Below are positions 60,421 through 64,000 of a DNA stretch of 64,000 bases, piece by piece. A model generated the notes under the pieces. It worked only from the letters and a program-made list of their open reading frames with translations. It was not told where the DNA came from and made no database searches. Within the stretch, counting starts at the first letter, position 1, and every line of letters starts with the position of its first letter. The stretch covers positions 2,108,001 through 2,172,000 of the forward strand of contig NZ_JAFBCF010000001.1 of assembly GCF_016907535.1 (NCBI RefSeq). Direction: 5' to 3'. The stretch is from Microlunatus panaciterrae. GTDB lineage: Bacteria > Actinomycetota > Actinomycetes > Propionibacteriales > Propionibacteriaceae. The translations under genes and the position numbers were made by a program.

Positions 60421-61416
60421 TCACCGCTGAGGCGGGGGTTGCTGCCACTGCGTTGGGGGTGGTGGCTGCCACTGCGGTGGGGGTTGGGGCTGCCACTGCG
60501 GCGGGGGTTGAGGCTGCCACTGCTGCGGAGGAACCGGCTGCTGCCACTGCGGCCGCCAGTGCGGCGCGGGCGCTGACGCCGTGGCGTCGGTGGTTCGCCG
60601 GCGACGCACCAGCGTGTCCGCCAGGGCGAGGCCCCAGGCGAGCAGGACGGCCATGGTCAGTCCGACCGAGGAGTCGAAGCTCCAGCTCAAGCTGCCGGAG
60701 ACGGAGCCGCTGGAGGAGTACGTCGTGCCGCCCTGGGCAACGGCCAGTCGGAAGGTGTCGAACAGCAGCCCGACGACTCCGAGGGCTGCCGCACCGAGCA
60801 CGGCCTTCACCGGGGCAGGTCTGCGGCGCAGCACGATCCAGAGACAGCAGGTCGCGGTCATCACCGCAACGGAGACGCCGAGCAGGTCGTTCGGGTCGAG
60901 GGAGTCGCCGGAAAGGTAAGCGCCGTCGCCCGTGCGCTGCCACGGGTGATCTTCGGGGTAGCTGTAGCCCAGGTAGCCGCCGTCGTAGGTGGCGAAGCTC
61001 TGACCTGCCGCCACCGCGATGAAGAAGAGGACGAGGACCGCCAGCCAGGCGCGTACCCCTGCCACTCGGGCCCAGCTGGACTTGCGCAGATTGGCGATCA
61101 CGAACAGCACAGCGCCGATGAAACCGAACCCGGCCCAGGACTCGCCCCACGTCATCAGTGAGGTGGCGGTCGCTACGCCGGCGGCCGGCAGCCACCACCG
61201 TGACGTCATCCTGCGGGTCGTCAGCAGCGCCGCAGCCGCGAGCCCGAGGACCGCTACGCAGACCGCGAACGCACTGTCCGCTCGGATGAACAGCCCGACC
61301 GCACCGAAGATCATCAGCCCGCAACCGACCAGATGGAAGGTCTGGGTCAGCTGCCGGCGTCGCGGCGCCGGCGTGGCCGGGACAGAGCCGGCCGGCTGGC
61401 CTACAGGCATGGTCAT
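60421..61416 (-). CDS. Multi-pass membrane protein with Pro/Gln/Trp-rich tail
   Basis: 331 residues with about seven membrane helices in two groups, separated by an extracellular loop with TYDGGYLGYSYPEDHPWQ. The N-terminal part resembles small PspC/LiaI-type helices (LVGCGLMIFGAVGLFI), but no family is certain. The C-terminus repeats PPPQWQPQ and variants, encoded by a DNA minisatellite at 60430-60530. GGAAGGGAA before the ATG at 61416 supports this start over an upstream in-frame one. Function unknown. Confidence 0.72.
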   Translation of the reverse strand: MTMPVGQPAGSVPATPAPRRRQLTQTFHLVGCGLMIFGAVGLFIRADSAFAVCVAVLGLAAAALLTTRRMTSRWWLPAAGVATATSLMTWGESWAGFGFIGAVLFVIANLRKSSWARVAGVRAWLAVLVLFFIAVAAGQSFATYDGGYLGYSYPEDHPWQRTGDGAYLSGDSLDPNDLLGVSVAVMTATCCLWIVLRRRPAPVKAVLGAAALGVVGLLFDTFRLAVAQGGTTYSSSGSVSGSLSWSFDSSVGLTMAVLLAWGLALADTLVRRRRTTDATASAPAPHWRPQWQQPVPPQQWQPQPPPQWQPQPPPQWQPPPPTQWQQPPPQR

Positions 61417-61532
61417 CGGGGTTCCCTTCCGCGCCCGGCGCATCACCTGGCGGGCGGTGAGAGGAATGCTAGAGCGCCGGCGGTCCGCCGGGCGGTTTTC
61501 GCTTCAACGGAAGATCACGATTCGGCCAAGGA

Positions 61533-62441
61533 TCAGAGCTGCTGCGCATGGTCGGCGAGGACCTCGGCGATGACGCGCCTCGGTTCGGCCGCCGCGGCGG
61601 GGTCACTCTCGAGCAGACCGACCAGGGTGATGAGGGCCTTCCACAACGCCCATCCTCGACCGCGGGACCAGGTGGCGGCGTCGACTCCGAGGGAGCCGCG
61701 GAAGGCGTCTCGGCTCCGTCCTGCCAGCAGCGTCCAGGCGATCACGACGTCACAGGCGGGGTCACCCACACCTGAGGTCCCGAAGTCGATCACCGCGCTC
61801 AGCCGGCCGTCCCGCACCAACAGGTTGCCGACCGCGACATCGCCGTGGAACCAGACCGGCTCACCCTGCCAACTGGAACTGGTCGCGTCGTCCCAGACTG
61901 CAAGGGCTGCGTCGCGGGGGATCTCGTCTCCCAGTACGTCGATCGAACGCAGCGCCTCCTCCTCGTACGTCGCCAACGGGCCACCACGGAAGAAGTTGTG
62001 CGGGCCGGCTTCCGGCCCGCCGTTGGCGTCGATGCCCTGCAGTGCGACCAGGAACTCGGCCAGGGAGGTGGCGAACTGGGTCAGGTCGGCGATCGTGCCG
62101 GGACCGGCGGTCTCGCCGTCCAGCCAGCGGTAGACCGACCAGGAGAAGGGGTAACCCAGACCCGGGTTGCCCTGCGACACCGGTGTCGGAATGGGCAGCG
62201 GGAGCTGGGGGGCAAGAATGGGCAGCCACTGCTGCTCCTTGTCCACCTGTAGTGAGTACCCGGCGGCACTGGGCAGCCGGATGGTCAGCTCGTCACCGAG
62301 GCGGAAGGTCCGGTTGTCCCATCCGCTGACCTCGACCGGGGTGACCGGGAGGTGCCGCCAGTGCGGGAACTGCTCGTCCACCAGCCGCCGGGCCAGGTGC
62401 TCGTCGATGGTCGGTCGTTCCTCGCCGTCGCGCTGGGTCAC
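61533..62441 (-). CDS. Aminoglycoside phosphotransferase-family protein
   Basis: About 302 residues. The kinase fold shows VSGWDNRTFRLGDELTIRLP (nucleotide-binding region), YRWLDGETA, the catalytic loop VWFHGDVAVGNLLV and the metal-binding VIDFGTSGVGDPACDVVIAW. Relatives in this subfamily include resistance kinases and many uncharacterised small-molecule kinases. The start is uncertain: GTG 62441 gives VTQRDGEERPTIDEHL, and GTG 62459 or TTG 62477 would extend it. It stands alone. Confidence 0.85.
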   Translation of the reverse strand: MTQRDGEERPTIDEHLARRLVDEQFPHWRHLPVTPVEVSGWDNRTFRLGDELTIRLPSAAGYSLQVDKEQQWLPILAPQLPLPIPTPVSQGNPGLGYPFSWSVYRWLDGETAGPGTIADLTQFATSLAEFLVALQGIDANGGPEAGPHNFFRGGPLATYEEEALRSIDVLGDEIPRDAALAVWDDATSSSWQGEPVWFHGDVAVGNLLVRDGRLSAVIDFGTSGVGDPACDVVIAWTLLAGRSRDAFRGSLGVDAATWSRGRGWALWKALITLVGLLESDPAAAAEPRRVIAEVLADHAQQL

Positions 62442-62600
62442 CGGCAGAGTGTCGTACACATGAGTCGGTGGAGGCAACGCAATAACCCGGCGATCGGGTC
62501 ACAGACGAATCGGCGCGCCATTGAACGGCGACGGGTCGGCGCAGGCTCAGCCTGCGAGGGGTGGAGTCGTTGACGCGCCGAATTGTCTGCTGCTCGTCGA

Positions 62601-63365
62601 TCAGCGCGGGGAGCCGCCCAGCCTGCGGGTGAGCGCCGCCGTCGCCCGGCCGAGCGCCTCGACCAGCCGATCCCGTTCGGGCTCGTCGACCTCGGCAGTG
62701 GCGAACGTCAAGGCGATTGCTGCTGTCGGGTGACCGCCGTGATCGGTCGCCGCCTGCGCCACCGACGACAGACCCTCGGAGACCGTGCCCTCCTCGAGGG
62801 CGTAGCCACGGTTGCGGACGTCGGTCAGCAGCTGCCGCAGCTGCACCACTGTGGCCGGACCCTTGCCGCTGCGCTGCACCAGTGCCTCGCGGTGGGGAAA
62901 GAGGGCGCGGACCTGGGCAGCGGGCAGCTCGGCGAGCATGGCCAATCCGCTCGCGGTCACCGTGGCCGGCAGCCGCACCCCGACATCGGTCACCAGCAGT
63001 GGACGTCCGGGCGCCCGCTCCTCGATCACGTAGAAGACGTCCCGGCCGTGCAGCACCGCCAGGTGGGCATTGTGCGTGGTGACGGACACCAGCCGATCCA
63101 GGATCGGCCGGGCGATCCGCTGCAACGGCGCCTGCCGTTGGTAGGCCGAGCCCAGCTCGAAAGCGGCGACACCGAGGCCATAGCGCCGCTCCTCCGCCAG
63201 GTGACTGACGAAACCGTGCTCACGGAGGACGGCCAGCAGGTGGTAGGTGCTGGAACGCGGCAGGTCGAGGGCTCGACTGATCGCCCCGGCCGGCAGTGGC
63301 TCGGTCTGTCGCGCCAGCAGGCTCAGCACTGCCAGCGCCTGCCCGGCAGCGGGGGCGTTCGCCAT
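62601..63365 (-). CDS. hutR: IclR-family regulator, probable HutR
   Basis: 254 residues. The winged helix is AGQALAVLSLLARQTEPLPA followed by ISRALDLPRSSTYHLLAVLR. The effector domain has DVFYVIEERAPGR, VRLPATVTASGLAMLA and TVSEGLSSVAQAATDHGG. It is divergent from hutH with a palindromic site between them that closely resembles the HutR motif reported for corynebacteria. It is therefore likely the histidine-utilisation regulator and probably autoregulated; the symbol is by inference. Confidence 0.82.
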   Translation of the reverse strand: MANAPAAGQALAVLSLLARQTEPLPAGAISRALDLPRSSTYHLLAVLREHGFVSHLAEERRYGLGVAAFELGSAYQRQAPLQRIARPILDRLVSVTTHNAHLAVLHGRDVFYVIEERAPGRPLLVTDVGVRLPATVTASGLAMLAELPAAQVRALFPHREALVQRSGKGPATVVQLRQLLTDVRNRGYALEEGTVSEGLSSVAQAATDHGGHPTAAIALTFATAEVDEPERDRLVEALGRATAALTRRLGGSPR

Positions 63366-63375
63366 CTCGCCATTG

Positions 63376-63389
63376 TCTCAGATACGAGA
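63376..63389. promoter_or_regulatory. Putative HutR operator
   Basis: TCTCAGATACGAGA is part of the longer palindrome GTCTC-6-GAGAC (63375-63390). From memory, corynebacterial HutR binds TCTGWWATWCCAGA; this site agrees at 11 of 14 positions. It lies 11-24 nt upstream of the IclR-family start and about 60 nt before hutH, suitable to control both. Confidence 0.65.
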
Positions 63390-63444
63390 CGCATTGGCTG
63401 GCTGAGTCATCCGCCGGGCGCCGCGGAGGGGCTGCAATGGATCT

Positions 63445-64000
63445 ATGCGCACCCGCAGCACGACTGTCACCGTGGGGGTCGGCCCGCTGTCGTTCGAGGA
63501 CGTCGTCGCCGTGGCCCGACACGACGTCCCGGTGATCATCTCGCCCGGATCGCTGGCGGAGGTGCGACGGTCCCGCCAGGTGGTCGAGCGTCTGGCCGTC
63601 GACAGTGAGCCGCACTACGGCGTGTCCACCGGTTTCGGGGCCCTCGCCACCCGGCACATCCCTGTCGAGCGCCGCCGGCAGCTGCAGCGCAGCCTGATCC
63701 GCTCGCATGCCGCCGGCTCCGGCCCGGAGGTCGAGCGGGAGGTGGTCCGGGCGCTGATGCTGCTGCGCATCTCCACTCTGGCGACCGGACGGACCGGCAT
63801 CCGGGAGGAGACCCTGCAGGCCTACGTCGCCATGCTGAACGCCGGCCTCACTCCGCTGGTGTACGAGTACGGCAGCCTCGGCTGCTCGGGTGATCTCGCC
63901 CCGCTCGCCCACTGCGCGCTGGCCCTGATGGGGGAGGGGGAGGTACGCGATGCCGCGGGCACCCGGAAGCCGACCGCTGAGGCGTACGCCGCCGTGGGCC
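63445..64000 (+). CDS. hutH: Histidine ammonia-lyase, N-terminal part
   Basis: The first 185 codons are in the window; the gene runs off the right edge. YGVSTGFGALATRHIP and GSLGCSGDLAPLAHCAL identify histidine ammonia-lyase. The MIO cofactor would form in the Cys-Ser-Gly of the second motif (most enzymes have Ala-Ser-Gly). It deaminates histidine to urocanate, the first step of histidine degradation. GGAGGGG lies about 15 nt before the ATG, so the start is slightly uncertain; an ATG at 63437 is out of frame. Confidence 0.92.
   Translation, partial: MRTRSTTVTVGVGPLSFEDVVAVARHDVPVIISPGSLAEVRRSRQVVERLAVDSEPHYGVSTGFGALATRHIPVERRRQLQRSLIRSHAAGSGPEVEREVVRALMLLRISTLATGRTGIREETLQAYVAMLNAGLTPLVYEYGSLGCSGDLAPLAHCALALMGEGEVRDAAGTRKPTAEAYAAVG

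Noticed and set aside
63895-63920. Cys-Ser-Gly in place of Ala-Ser-Gly in HutH as a sign of lost activity
   Set aside because: The serine and glycine needed for MIO formation remain, and I believe cysteine at this place is known in actinobacterial enzymes. It is not treated as anomalous.

Overview
The window comes from a high-G+C Gram-positive bacterium of the Actinomycetota. The best fit is the order Propionibacteriales (Propionibacteriaceae-like), but this is an inference. The evidence is gene content seen in the sequence: a CrgA / DUF881 / PabA / PknB / PbpA / RodA / PstP / FhaB / FhaA block, a DUF5318-PonA pair, a DLW-39 family peptide, an F420-type LLM oxidoreductase, and a FemX-type ligase as expected for a glycine-bridged (LL-DAP-Gly) peptidoglycan. 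Several of these blocks sit near the replication origin in other actinobacteria (Mycobacterium tuberculosis Rv0011c-Rv0020c and Rv0049-Rv0056 have the same order), so the window is probably origin-proximal. dnaA itself is not present.

Layout. 1-2048: end of a sulfur-handling operon (rhodanese domain, two more rhodaneses, TauE/SafE exporter). 2223-5292: LLM oxidoreductase, phospholipase D-like protein, small ankyrin protein. 5336-8109: interspersed repeats, a LacI regulator, the decayed remnant of a GH51 arabinofuranosidase, and an aminoglycoside-phosphotransferase-fold kinase. 8320-11088: ThuA / Gfo-Idh-MocA / phytanoyl-CoA-dioxygenase operon. 11107-13371: lipoprotein, DLW-39 peptide, small membrane protein, acyltransferase. 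13391-15925: lower-G+C island beside tRNA-Ala, with a MazG-type pyrophosphohydrolase divergent from a nuclease-helicase fusion (candidate defence locus). 16347-22399: DUF5318, PonA, two membrane glycosyltransferases, tyrosine phosphatase. 22401-26706: zinc-ribbon pseudo-protease whose linker is built from the local repeat, an alanine racemase-like protein, FemX, and a GntR regulator. 26787-30100: alkyl-DHAP synthase-like / PlsC / SDR operon (possible ether-lipid pathway). 30191-33480: pta-ackA. 33594-36460: D-threonine aldolase-like, YhfC protease, endonuclease IV. 36644-39980: three translationally coupled genes of unknown function (ATP-grasp, S51-like amidotransferase fold, esterase). 39994-41482: PEBP and PAP2. 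41614-43355: rpsF-ssb-rpsR-rplI. 43462-49190: unusual heme oxygenase, very large GH94 phosphorylase, MATE transporter. 49424-59493: cell-wall/division signalling block. 59677-62441: tRNA-Leu, membrane proteins, a second phosphotransferase. 62601-64000: HutR-like IclR regulator divergent from hutH (cut by the window edge).

A 19-bp interspersed element (CCCTTCGACARGCTCAGGG) recurs through the window in intergenic clusters. It supplies the stop codon of two genes (LacI, ackA) and the C-terminal tail of a third (the alkyl-DHAP synthase-like gene). Inside one coding sequence it appears six times with spacings that are all multiples of three. Besides the three-gene ATP-grasp cassette, the observations most worth following are proteins that keep a family fold but lack key catalytic residues: the heme oxygenase, the trypsin-like protein and the alanine racemase-like protein.
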